Assembly: GCA_003166475.1 (NCBI GenBank)
Contig: PMVV01000467.1
Coordinates: 1 to 32,827 of the forward strand
Length of the DNA: 32,827 bases
From: Bryobacterales bacterium
GTDB taxonomy: Bacteria > Acidobacteriota > Terriglobia > Bryobacterales > Bryobacteraceae
Direction: 5' to 3'
Shown: piece by piece, positions 24,660 through 32,203 of the stretch
Layout of the letters: every line of letters starts with the position of its first letter
Numbering within the stretch: the stretch's first letter is position 1
The notes under the pieces: generated by a model
What the model saw: only the letters and a program-made list of their open reading frames with translations
Told to the model about the DNA's origin: nothing
Database searches by the model: none
Translations under genes and position numbers: made by a program

Positions 24660-25334
24660 TTAAACAGGTCCCTTTCGCTTGCCAAAATCCGCTTGATCCG
24701 TGAATCTCCGGTCTACGCGCGCCAGCGCCAGCAACGACACCGACTTCGCCCCGGCCTTCTTCAGCGCCCGCGCGCAAGCTCCCGCCGTCGCGCCCGTGGT
24801 CATCACGTCGTCGACCAGCAGAATCCGCAACCCGGCCACTCTGCGCCGCGCGCGGAAAGCGCCGGCCACATTCTCGCGCCGCTGCGCGTTGCTCAGCCCC
24901 GCCTGCGCCCGCGTAGCCGATCCGCGGCGCAACACGTTCATCGCCGGAATGCCACGCGCGCGCGCGATGGCCTTGCCCAACAACTCCGCCTGGTTGTAGC
25001 CGCGCTGCCACCGTCTCCGCCAGTGCAGCGGCACCGCCGTCACCAGATCGAATTGCCTGTCGCGCGGTAGCGCAGCGGCCAGCCAAGCGCCCAGCGGCTG
25101 GGCCAGCCGGCGCATGCCGCTGTATTTGAAAAGGTGGATCAGCTTCCGCAGCGTGCCTTCGTACGCTCCGCAACAAAAAGCTTCGTCGAAGCCGCGCTGT
25201 CCGCTCCGGCAGAGCATGCAGCGGCCCTGGGAGTCCAGCGGAAAGCTGTTGCGGAAAGGGGTCCGGCAATTGAGGCAGAAGAACTCGGCGCTCAATGGCG
25301 CGGGCTGTTTGAGGCAGTCCACGCAGACCGGCAC
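24660..25334 (-). CDS. ComF-family phosphoribosyltransferase-like protein
   Basis: This protein is 224 aa from the first possible standard start (GTG 25334). It has a zinc ribbon (VCVDC, CLNC, CMLC) and a C-terminal PRTase domain with TAVPLHWRRRWQRGYNQAELL and the PRPP loop ILLVDDVMTTGATAGACARAL, the classic ComF/GntX layout; ComF acts in DNA uptake during transformation. The same frame continues upstream with FSLLFPDDCRICERPLGRFS, the conserved start of the family's zinc ribbon, but holds no ATG, GTG or TTG before a stop near 25480. Translation may therefore start at a non-standard codon (ATT 25424 or CTG 25391), or a start has been lost. The HNH gene follows without a gap. Confidence 0.85.
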   Translation of the reverse strand: MPVCVDCLKQPAPLSAEFFCLNCRTPFRNSFPLDSQGRCMLCRSGQRGFDEAFCCGAYEGTLRKLIHLFKYSGMRRLAQPLGAWLAAALPRDRQFDLVTAVPLHWRRRWQRGYNQAELLGKAIARARGIPAMNVLRRGSATRAQAGLSNAQRRENVAGAFRARRRVAGLRILLVDDVMTTGATAGACARALKKAGAKSVSLLALARVDRRFTDQADFGKRKGPV

Positions 25335-25518
25335 GCGCGAGAAGCGCCCTAGAGGGCGCTCGCAGATGCGGCAGTCGTCGGGGAAGAGCAGCGAAAAAAG
25401 GCCGTGCGATACCGTGCCGAAAATCGGAGGAAAAAATTCGGAGAGCGGTAACGCGCGCCTGCTACTCGAGAAGACTCACCTCCCGGTGAATCTCCATTCT
25501 ACAACAAACCCGCCCGGC

Positions 25519-26001
25519 TTACGCTTTGCCGCCCGGATGAATCTGCTGCGCGAGGTAGTTGTCCAGCCCGATCTCCTCGACGATGTGCAGTTGTCCTTCC
25601 AGATAATCGATGTGATGCTCTTCGTCCAGCAGGATCTGTTTGAACAACTCGCGCGACCCGTTGTCGCCCACGTGCGTGGCCACCTTGATGGCTTCATTCA
25701 AGCGCGGCACCGCATCCAGCTCCAGCGCCAGGTCGTTCTCCAGTTGCGCTTTCACGTCCGGGCCGACCTTGATCGGAAACAGCTCGGTCATGTTGGGTAT
25801 GCCTTCGAGAAAAAGGATGCGCTGCATCAGGATGTCGGCGTGGTGCATCTCTTCGATGGATTCCTGCCGGTCCAACGCCGCAAGCCTTTGATACCCCCAG
25901 CTCTCGCACATCTTGGCGTGCAGGAAATATTGGTTAACGGCAGTCAGCTCCGCCTTGAGCACTTCGTTCAACAATCGTAAGATCTCTTCATTGCCGCGCA
26001 T
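25519..26001 (-). CDS. bfr: Bacterioferritin
   Basis: This 160 aa four-helix iron-storage protein forms a cytoplasmic shell that oxidises and stores iron. All ferroxidase ligands are visible: glutamate 18 (AELTAVNQYF), glutamate and histidine in IEEMHHAD (residues 50-54), a glutamate in LALELDAV, and the DEEHH pair around 127-130. The methionine of EEMHHAD is the one that binds the inter-subunit haem in true bacterioferritins. Length and C-terminus (IGLDNYLAQQIH) are typical. It lies 41 bases after the SuhB-like gene on the same strand. No ferredoxin partner gene is adjacent. Confidence 0.95.
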   Translation of the reverse strand: MRGNEEILRLLNEVLKAELTAVNQYFLHAKMCESWGYQRLAALDRQESIEEMHHADILMQRILFLEGIPNMTELFPIKVGPDVKAQLENDLALELDAVPRLNEAIKVATHVGDNGSRELFKQILLDEEHHIDYLEGQLHIVEEIGLDNYLAQQIHPGGKA

Positions 26002-26042
26002 TATCAGATTGTACCCCAGCCGAGCCGCGCTCCGGAAATTCG

Positions 26043-26870
26043 TCAGGCGGAATCCGAAGAAGGGGAAATAACCGGCAGCGGCACGCGATAGCGGCCCCCA
26101 AAAACCTCGCCGAAGATCTCCACGATTTCCTCGTGCAAGTGGCCGTTATCCGCCAACAGATGCGGCGAGTTGAAATCGTGCGGCCTGCCGCGCATATCCG
26201 ATACACGGCCGCCCGCCTCGGCGACCAGCAGCCTCCCCGCCGCCATGTCCCAGGGCTTCAGTCCGAATTCCCAAAATCCGTCCAGGCGTCCGCAGGCCAC
26301 CCACGCCAGATCGATGGCGGCCGAGCCGGTCCGGCGCACGCCATGCGTGGCCATGGCAACCTGATGAAAAAAATGTACGTTCACGTTCAGGTGGCGCCGC
26401 CGGGTGGGGAAGCCGGTGCACAGCAGACTGCTGTCGAGACGGCTGACGGACGATGCCCGGATGCGGCGATTGTTGAGCCATGCGCCGGAGCCGCGCTCCG
26501 CGGTGAACATCTCCTGGCGGATCGGATCGAATACCACTCCGGCCACCATTTCGCCCGCCCGCTCCAGCGCCAGCGTCACGTTGAAGATGGGAAGGGAATG
26601 CGCGAAGTTGGTGGTGCCATCGAGCGGGTCCACGTACCAGCGGTATTCCGAAGGGCTCGCATGGCCGCCGCCTTCCTCAGCCACGATGCCGTGCTGCGGA
26701 AAGCGGCTCTGCAAGCGCTCGACTATCAGTTTTTCGGATGCGCGATCGGCCTCCGTGACCAGGTCGAACTCGCCCTTCAGTTCGAACGGCACGCGCCGCT
26801 CGTAGTAGATCGCCAGCAGTGCGCCGGCTTCACGCGCAATTTCCACCGCGGATTCTAGAGGGGAACTCAT
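26043..26870 (-). CDS. Inositol monophosphatase family protein (SuhB-like)
   Basis: This 275 aa magnesium-dependent phosphatase has the fold signatures DLVTEADRASEKLI, GIVAEEGGG (metal glutamate), the motif VDPLDGTTNFAHSLPIFNV and the C-terminal motif GLKPWDMAAGRLLVAEAGG. These are the complete metal and substrate residues of the family, which hydrolyses inositol-1-phosphate or related sugar phosphates; some members instead serve as RNA polymerase or ribosome-assembly factors. The gene follows the Hfq-like gene after 59 bases, a gap that holds a REP-B repeat. It is part of the long minus-strand run. Confidence 0.93.
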   Translation of the reverse strand: MSSPLESAVEIAREAGALLAIYYERRVPFELKGEFDLVTEADRASEKLIVERLQSRFPQHGIVAEEGGGHASPSEYRWYVDPLDGTTNFAHSLPIFNVTLALERAGEMVAGVVFDPIRQEMFTAERGSGAWLNNRRIRASSVSRLDSSLLCTGFPTRRRHLNVNVHFFHQVAMATHGVRRTGSAAIDLAWVACGRLDGFWEFGLKPWDMAAGRLLVAEAGGRVSDMRGRPHDFNSPHLLADNGHLHEEIVEIFGEVFGGRYRVPLPVISPSSDSA

Positions 26871-26892
26871 TGTTGGTTAATGGGGCGCGTAA

Positions 26893-26922
26893 CCGCTCCC
26901 TGACGGTCGCGGCTCGGTAAGG
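26893..26922. repeat. REP-B copy 2, between hfq-like and suhB-like genes
   Basis: CCGCTCCCTGACGG followed by TCGCGGCTCGGTAAGG is nearly identical to copy 1 (25 of 26 shared bases). It fills half of the 59-base gap between two same-strand genes and could modulate the distal message. Confidence 0.7.
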
Positions 26923-26929
26923 CTGGATA

Positions 26930-27112
26930 CTAGCCGCCTTCCACCAGGTATTTGATCTCGTGCTTATAGATGAAAAGGTTGGGACCGTCCGTGCGCGTCA
27001 GCCGGATGAAGGAGTGGTCGTAATACTCGATGGTGCCCGAGACCTCCTCGCCATCGGTGAGTTTCACCCGCACGGGGACTTCCGCTTCGATGAGATGCCG
27101 GAGGTATCTCAC
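26930..27112 (-). CDS. Hfq-like Sm RNA-binding protein
   Basis: This 60 aa protein matches the Sm fold of Hfq. VPVRVKLTDGEEVSGTIEYY is the Sm1 motif region, and LFIYKHEIKYL matches the Sm2 motif, where canonical Hfq has YKHA. Compared with E. coli Hfq (102 aa) it lacks the C-terminal tail. It starts at a GTG that overlaps the stop of the VWA gene (GTGA), and AAGAG immediately precedes it. The frame continues upstream (RAPEQTFEEVRYLRH) to a stop, but without a usable start codon. It probably binds small RNAs or mRNAs, and its translation depends on the VWA gene. Confidence 0.8.
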   Translation of the reverse strand: MRYLRHLIEAEVPVRVKLTDGEEVSGTIEYYDHSFIRLTRTDGPNLFIYKHEIKYLVEGG

Positions 27113-28077
27113 CTCTTCAAAGGTTTGTTCGGGAGCGCGATTCCCGGGTTTTCCGCCTGGTCTTGTCGTAGCTGGCTCTCCTGATGCTCTGCCTCCCCAT
27201 AATAGCCGTTACGCGCGGTCACCCGCAAATCCGGGCGGCGTGCGCGCACCTGCAAACGGTGGAAGCGGTTCTTGGTCAGCGGCACGTCTTTGGGGTAGTA
27301 GGCCAGCAGGTATTGCGTGCGCAGGTCCTTGATGATGTCGCTGAACGCGGTATCGAGCGCGGGCCCCAGGGTGGGCTCGAACACGCGCCCGCCGGTGCCC
27401 AGCGCCATGGTGGTGAGGGCATGCTCGCCGCCCAGATTGCGGCCCGCATCGTTGGTGATCGGCACTACCAGCACCGGATAGATCGAGGTATTGGCCAACT
27501 GCGCGGAATCGAGCGCGGCGTGGAAGTCCTTCACGCTGGTGGTGTCGCCGCCGTCGGTAACGATGACCATGGCTTTGCGTCCTTCGCGCGGCTCCAGGTC
27601 GCGGGATGCCAGGAAAATCGCGTCATACAGGGAGGTGCCGGCTTCACCCTGGATGGTTCGCAGCGAATGTTCCAGCGGCGCCTGGTTGTGGGTGAAGAAG
27701 TTGTGGCAAATTATCTGGTAATTGAAACTGTAAAGCGCCACCGCGTCCTTGGGGTTGCCCTCGGCAAACAGCGCTTTGAAGAACCGCGCCACGGAATCCA
27801 CCTCGTATTTCAGATCCTTGGCGGTGGATCCGCTGGCGTCCACCATCATGGCCACCGAAAGGGGCTGCTCCGTCTGGCGCTCGAAGACCGCGATCTGTTG
27901 CAGGACGCCGTTGTCCAGGATCTCGAAATCGTCCTTGTTGAGCGCGCCCACCAATTCGCCGGCCGGATTCTTGACGGTGGCCAGCACCCGCACCAGGTTG
28001 ACGTTGACCTTGATCTGCGCGCCCAAGGCCGCCGCCAGCGCCAGGGCGGCGCTAGCCGCTTTGAGCCAGGGTAGCAT
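27109..28077 (-). CDS. Secreted VWA-domain protein (acidobacterial VWFA-related type)
   Basis: This protein is about 322 aa from the ATG at 28077, which exposes a signal peptide (LPWLKAASAALALAAALGAQ); the track's earlier start at 28149 adds residues in the moaE overlap. The mature protein begins with a beta domain (VRVLATVKNPAGELVGAL, DFEILDNGVLQQIAVFERQT), then a von Willebrand A domain with a MIDAS-like VDASGSTAK and later TDGGDT. It ends RTQYLLAYYPKD...RVTARNGYYG, a tail typical of the VWFA-related domain abundant in acidobacteria. It probably acts in the envelope through protein contacts. It overlaps moaDE by 26 bases and the Hfq-like gene by 4. Confidence 0.88.
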   Translation of the reverse strand: MLPWLKAASAALALAAALGAQIKVNVNLVRVLATVKNPAGELVGALNKDDFEILDNGVLQQIAVFERQTEQPLSVAMMVDASGSTAKDLKYEVDSVARFFKALFAEGNPKDAVALYSFNYQIICHNFFTHNQAPLEHSLRTIQGEAGTSLYDAIFLASRDLEPREGRKAMVIVTDGGDTTSVKDFHAALDSAQLANTSIYPVLVVPITNDAGRNLGGEHALTTMALGTGGRVFEPTLGPALDTAFSDIIKDLRTQYLLAYYPKDVPLTKNRFHRLQVRARRPDLRVTARNGYYGEAEHQESQLRQDQAENPGIALPNKPLKR

Positions 28078-28771
28078 TGCGGTCCCACTCTCCTTCCACC
28101 CAGACTTCGCCGTCCGCGAAGTGCTCTTTTTTCCAGATGGGCACCACACGCTTCAACCGGTCGATCCCCTCCAGCGCGGCTTCAAAGGCCGCTTTGCGAT
28201 GCGCCGCCGTCACGATCACCGCCACGCTGGTCTCCCCGATCAGCATGCGCCCGAGCCGGTGCACGAGGGCGATCCGGTCGATGGCGTAGTTGGCGGCAAT
28301 TTCGTGCCCGATGCGGGCCATCAGCTTGAGGGCCATCGGCTCGTAACACTCGTAGTCCAGGTAGTGGGTCTGGCGGCCCTTGGTGTTGTTGCGGACCACG
28401 CCTTCGAAGGTGACCACCGCGCCGTCCTGTCCCCGCAGCAGGCGGTCGGCGATCTTGCGCGTGACGATGGGATGCCACGTCAGCGCGAAGAAATGCCCGT
28501 TTTCCGAAATCTCGCGCCGCACTTCGGAGCCGCCGCTGACGGGCGGCAGGAAGGCGATCTCGTCGCCATCGGCGAGTTGGGTGGCCGGCCCGGTGAATTC
28601 CTGGTTACGCGCCAGCAGAATGCTGCCGGCCATCTCCCGTATGCGCGGAAACTGGCTGCTGTAATGCTCGAAGACGCGGCCCAGCGTGGCGCCGTCTTCC
28701 AAGTCGAACTGGTCTTCCGCGCGGCCCGTCACGTCCTTGAGCATCCCGAAAAATAGTACTTTCACGCGCAC
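28052..28771 (-). CDS. MoaD-MoaE fusion (molybdopterin synthase)
   Basis: This 239 aa protein contains both subunits of molybdopterin synthase. Residues 1-81 are MoaD, with a ubiquitin-like fold ending FLPPVSGG; residues about 92-239 are MoaE (FFALTWHPIVTRKIADRLLR, GAVVTFEGVVRNNTKGR, VHRLGRMLIGETSVAVIVTA and VVPIWKKEHFADGEVWVEG with the active-site lysines). The MoaD C-terminal glycine must be free to carry the thiocarboxylate, so the GG at 80-81 followed by SEVRRE implies processing. The fusion MoaX of Mycobacterium tuberculosis is known to be cleaved in this way. It opens the long minus-strand run; other moa genes are not in the window. Confidence 0.92.
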   Translation of the reverse strand: MRVKVLFFGMLKDVTGRAEDQFDLEDGATLGRVFEHYSSQFPRIREMAGSILLARNQEFTGPATQLADGDEIAFLPPVSGGSEVRREISENGHFFALTWHPIVTRKIADRLLRGQDGAVVTFEGVVRNNTKGRQTHYLDYECYEPMALKLMARIGHEIAANYAIDRIALVHRLGRMLIGETSVAVIVTAAHRKAAFEAALEGIDRLKRVVPIWKKEHFADGEVWVEGEWDRNATLAQSG

Positions 28772-28948
28772 TTCTCCGGCTAGTTTATCAGACGGGGGAG
28801 AGGTGGTATCCGTTGCGTTTCAGTATGGGGGCGCAGGGTGTGGCCGATCAACGCAACTATAAATGCCGATTGGCAGGCTCGTGCAAGGCGTTGCGGGCCG
28901 TTCACGCTGCCTTGGGTGCTCATAAGTTCTGGCCATTCCTGACAGCAG

Positions 28949-28978
28949 CCGCTCCCTAACCGAGCCGCGACCGCAAGG
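28949..28978. repeat. REP-B copy 3, with inverted core
   Basis: The same outer ends (CCGCTCCCT ... AAGG) enclose the reverse complement of the core: CCGAGCCGCGACCG instead of CGGTCGCGGCTCGG. It is followed by AGCGG, which can pair with the initial CCGCT. It lies in the 306-base gap between moaDE and the SIR2 gene, which otherwise holds no gene. Confidence 0.65.
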
Positions 28979-29045
28979 CAGCGGTTTCCCCAAGGCGGTT
29001 AAGCACCTCCCTGCCCTGCCGGAAACGTTATGGCTACTGGCGGAA

Positions 29046-29066
29046 AGTTGTATACTATTCGCAACT
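29046..29066 (+). promoter_or_regulatory. Promoter and inverted repeat of the SIR2-STAND operon
   Basis: A -10-like TATACT (29051-29056) is enclosed by the inverted repeat AGTTG...CAACT (29046-29050 and 29062-29066). The -35 region (TTATGG) is weak. GAGAGG follows as a ribosome binding site five bases before the ATG at 29078. The repeat may be a repressor site; no regulator is adjacent. Confidence 0.4.
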
Positions 29067-29077
29067 GAGAGGTCAAC

Positions 29078-30103
29078 ATGGAAGACACGACTCAGAACGA
29101 GGGCCTACCCCCTGCGGCTACCGCTGGTTTCGATTCTTCCGGGCATCGCAATCCTAACCTCCCGGAAGCACCCCCAAAGGTGACCGACGACGCTCTATCC
29201 CGGGCGCAATGGGATAAGTTGGTGGACAAGATCTCCAGAGGGGCCTGTACACCGTTCCTGGGGGCTGGAGCGGCGTTCGGGAGCTTGCCGTTGGGCACCC
29301 AGCTTGCCAACGATCTGCTGTCGGACCACGAGCGCCGGACGGAGACGAAGTGTCCGTTGGACGACCGTACCAACCTGCAGGCGGTAACACAGTATATCGC
29401 CGTAAAACGCCAGGACACAGCGTGGGCGAAGCTTCAGATTAAGGACAGGATTCGAAGTTACCCCCGGCCCGATTTCCGCCAGGCCGGGGAGCCGCACGGC
29501 CTGATGGCACGGTTACCCCTTCCGATCTACCTTACGACAAACTACGACGACTTCCTGTTCAGCGCCTTAAAGGCTGAGAACCGCGATGCGCAGCGGGAGT
29601 TCAGCCGTTGGACGCCGAACCTGATCAAGAAGCGCAAATCGGTTTTTGACGACGACTACAAACCCACGGCGCAACGCCCTGTCGTATTCCATCTGCATGG
29701 GTTGGCGGAAGACGAGCTGCAGGAGTCTATTGTCGTCAGTGAAGACGATTACGTCGATTTCCTGGTGAGTCTTTCCCGCGACCTGGCGCGCACTTCCCGT
29801 AAAGAGATCCTTCCCACCACCATCCGGAGCGCCATTACCAGCACCTCGCTCCTGTTCATCGGTTACAGTCTGAAGGACATCAACTTTCGCGTGCTGCTGC
29901 GGGGCTTGCTGGGATCTCTCCAGCCGAACGGCCGGCAGCTAAGCTTGACGGTACAGTACGAGAAGGACAGCTTGGGAGACCTGCAGAGTTACCTGACGGA
30001 GTACTTCGAATACACCTTCCAACTGAACTTCGTCAACCTGCCCGCGGCCGATTTCTGTGGGCAACTGGAAGAACGGTGCCGCCGGGCAGGCGTGATCCGA
30101 TGA
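29078..30103 (+). CDS. SIR2-domain protein (probable NAD-consuming effector)
   Basis: This 341 aa protein has a SIR2-like Rossmann domain of the type found in anti-phage systems (SIR2_2-like). After a low-complexity 45-residue lead come CTPFLGAGAAFGSLPLG (NAD-binding GAG loop, residues 58-73), PIYLTTNYDDFLFSAL (TTNYD, 153-157), VVFHLHGLAED (catalytic-type histidine, 205-208) and LLFIGYSLKDINFRVLLRGL (GYSxxD, 262-267). It lacks the zinc-binding cysteines of deacetylase sirtuins, so NAD hydrolysis is the likely activity. The stop overlaps the next gene's start by 4 bases (ATGA), so the two products are made together. This pairing suggests an effector whose activity is controlled by the adjacent ATPase. 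Confidence 0.85.
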   Translation: MEDTTQNEGLPPAATAGFDSSGHRNPNLPEAPPKVTDDALSRAQWDKLVDKISRGACTPFLGAGAAFGSLPLGTQLANDLLSDHERRTETKCPLDDRTNLQAVTQYIAVKRQDTAWAKLQIKDRIRSYPRPDFRQAGEPHGLMARLPLPIYLTTNYDDFLFSALKAENRDAQREFSRWTPNLIKKRKSVFDDDYKPTAQRPVVFHLHGLAEDELQESIVVSEDDYVDFLVSLSRDLARTSRKEILPTTIRSAITSTSLLFIGYSLKDINFRVLLRGLLGSLQPNGRQLSLTVQYEKDSLGDLQSYLTEYFEYTFQLNFVNLPAADFCGQLEERCRRAGVIR

Positions 30104-32136
30104 CGCAACGAACCAATGTGGCGGCCGCGCAGAGTAGCAGACGGCAACTGGAAGATCTGTTTCCGGGTCCTAACCCTTTCTCCGAAAAGCAAAACGCGCT
30201 TTTCTTCGGCCGTAGTCGCGAGCAAAATGAGCTGAGGGCGCTGCTGCAGGCGTATCGCACTGTGTTACTCCACGCCCAGTCGGGAGCCGGCAAGACCTCA
30301 CTCGTGCGCGCCGGACTGCTCCCTGAGCTGACAGCCGAGGGCGTGCCCTGGACTCGCTGCCGGGTCGCCGGTCCAACCGCCGATCTGCCCGATAGCAGAA
30401 ACGTTTTTGTGGCGGGGCTGCTACTGACTGGGCTAGGGCCGGACGCCGCCCGCCGCGAGAGCATGCAAGAAGCATTCCAGTTTCTGGGCAGTGAAGACGA
30501 ACATGTCCTGGTCTTCGATCAGTTCGAGGAATTCTTCACGTATTACCCGGACCGGTGGGCGGATCGCGAGCCGTTCTTCGAACAAGTTTCAGACCTGTTG
30601 GAATCCAAGAAGAGACTGCGGATATTGTTTGTGATTCGCGAGGAGTTCGTTTCACGCCTGGAACCGTTTGCCCATCATGTACCCGAGGAGTTTCAGATTC
30701 GCCTCTTTCTGGAGCGGCTCCGCGCGGAACAGGCGAAGTTGGCCGTCCGTGGACCGTTCCAGACGGAGAATATCGAGTTCGAGTCCGAGGCGCTGCTGGA
30801 CTCCTTCGTCGACAGCCTGCGGCGGCAACTACTGACGGCCGGCACGGGGACTGCCGGCGCGAAGCGCGAGATTCGCGAGTACATCGGCGAGTTCGTGGAG
30901 CCCGTGCAACTGCAGGTGGTTTGCCATTCCCTGGCGAAAGGCATCCCGGCCGAGGCCAGCCGCATCACCAGGGCTGACATCGATTTGTTTGGGAATCCCG
31001 ATCGCAGCCTGATGCAGTTCTATGAAGAGGCCCTGAACGCCGTAGCTCGCGAGTGCAGGGCTAGCAACGCCAGATTGCGAAGCTGGTTTGAAGAGAGCAT
31101 GATTACGCAGGGCGGGACGAGGGGAACCGTGTTCATGGGGTCCGAGGATACCAACGGGCTGCCCAACCGCGTAGTGCAGGCGCTGGAGGCCGCGCATGTA
31201 ATACGATCCGAGCAGCGCGCCGGGGCGGTATGGTGCGAGATTACTCACGACCTCTTGCTGGCGCCCATCCAGGAGTCCAATCGCAAATGGCGCGGGCATC
31301 GGAAACGGCTGATGTCCCTGCTTGCGCTCTCGGTATTGGTGCTGCTGGTTGTAGCTGCTGCCATTTCCGAAGTGTTGTTGCGACGCGAGCACACCAACAA
31401 CCTTGTCGCGTCCGCGAGAAATGAAGGAATAAGCGAAGCGCGGCAGTTGACGGCCAAAGAACTGTTTGAACGGGCGGTTATCGTCGAAGGGAATCTCGAA
31501 GGCCGCAACACGCAGAAAGAAGTTGCCGATCTTCTCGCCGATTTCCTCGTGAATTCGGCCTCGGCGCGTCAGTCGGCGCTCAAGAACCTCACCGCGGGCC
31601 TCAAGCAGGCCTGGCAGCAGGATCGCAACCAGACCGTCCGCAGCATCGATCGCGGTCTGGCACTTTATCCGGCTATGCAGAACGACGTGTCCTGGCCGGC
31701 GGTCACGGAGGATGTACGCGAATGCCGGCGCCAGTTGTTGTCGAACCTGACGTCCGTCGAACCGCGGGAAGTCGAGTTCATCGACTATATTCGCCAGCAC
31801 AACGCCGCAATTGTAATCTCTACCGCCGAGCCCGCCAAATCCGCTTACGAGCTGTCGGTTTGGAAAGGGAAGGGATTCCCAGGCGCCATCCTAAGCCCGG
31901 TGCTTGAGGACAAGAAATCCGCGCCCAAGCCGCCCGGGTCCATGCTGGTGATTGCCGATTATTTTCTTCCCTGCCCGGCGGCGCGCGACCTGGCGGCAAA
32001 ACTGAACGCAGACGAGTTCTACGGAAAGAAGAGGCCATTCGTGGTGTCCTACTACAGCGATTGCCCGCCTTGTGGTTACTACCGCAGCTACCACATGTTC
32101 GAGTTGCCGAAACCCCTGAAGCAGGCGGCGCCGTGA
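30100..32136 (+). CDS. Membrane-anchored nSTAND1-type ATPase
   Basis: This protein is 678 aa from the ATG at 30100 (4-base overlap with the SIR2 gene); the track's 30076 start adds eight residues. Residues 24-390 form a STAND ATPase: PNPFSEKQNALFFGR, Walker A LLHAQSGAGKTSLVRAGLLP (about 57-75), Walker B HVLVFDQFEEFFTYYP (about 135-150), arginine-rich LRILFVIREEFVSRL (about 173-187), and the winged-helix end EITHDLLLAPIQESNRKW. One membrane helix follows (LLALSVLVLLVVAAAISEVL, about 407-426). The last about 250 residues have no WD40, TPR or other repeats I can recognise and end with a DCPPCGYY motif; by the positive-inside rule they would face outward. STAND proteins are signal-triggered switches, and this one probably senses a cue and activates the coupled SIR2 protein. 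Confidence 0.85.
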   Translation: MTQRTNVAAAQSSRRQLEDLFPGPNPFSEKQNALFFGRSREQNELRALLQAYRTVLLHAQSGAGKTSLVRAGLLPELTAEGVPWTRCRVAGPTADLPDSRNVFVAGLLLTGLGPDAARRESMQEAFQFLGSEDEHVLVFDQFEEFFTYYPDRWADREPFFEQVSDLLESKKRLRILFVIREEFVSRLEPFAHHVPEEFQIRLFLERLRAEQAKLAVRGPFQTENIEFESEALLDSFVDSLRRQLLTAGTGTAGAKREIREYIGEFVEPVQLQVVCHSLAKGIPAEASRITRADIDLFGNPDRSLMQFYEEALNAVARECRASNARLRSWFEESMITQGGTRGTVFMGSEDTNGLPNRVVQALEAAHVIRSEQRAGAVWCEITHDLLLAPIQESNRKWRGHRKRLMSLLALSVLVLLVVAAAISEVLLRREHTNNLVASARNEGISEARQLTAKELFERAVIVEGNLEGRNTQKEVADLLADFLVNSASARQSALKNLTAGLKQAWQQDRNQTVRSIDRGLALYPAMQNDVSWPAVTEDVRECRRQLLSNLTSVEPREVEFIDYIRQHNAAIVISTAEPAKSAYELSVWKGKGFPGAILSPVLEDKKSAPKPPGSMLVIADYFLPCPAARDLAAKLNADEFYGKKRPFVVSYYSDCPPCGYYRSYHMFELPKPLKQAAP

Positions 32137-32203
32137 GAAGAGAACACCACACCTTGCATTCCGCCGCTCCACGGTTTAGCATCACGTAAGTGGAGGGGCT
32201 TCT

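Noticed and set aside
26133-26858. 241 aa plus-strand ORF over the SuhB-like gene
   Set aside because: Antisense shadow of a well-supported gene.
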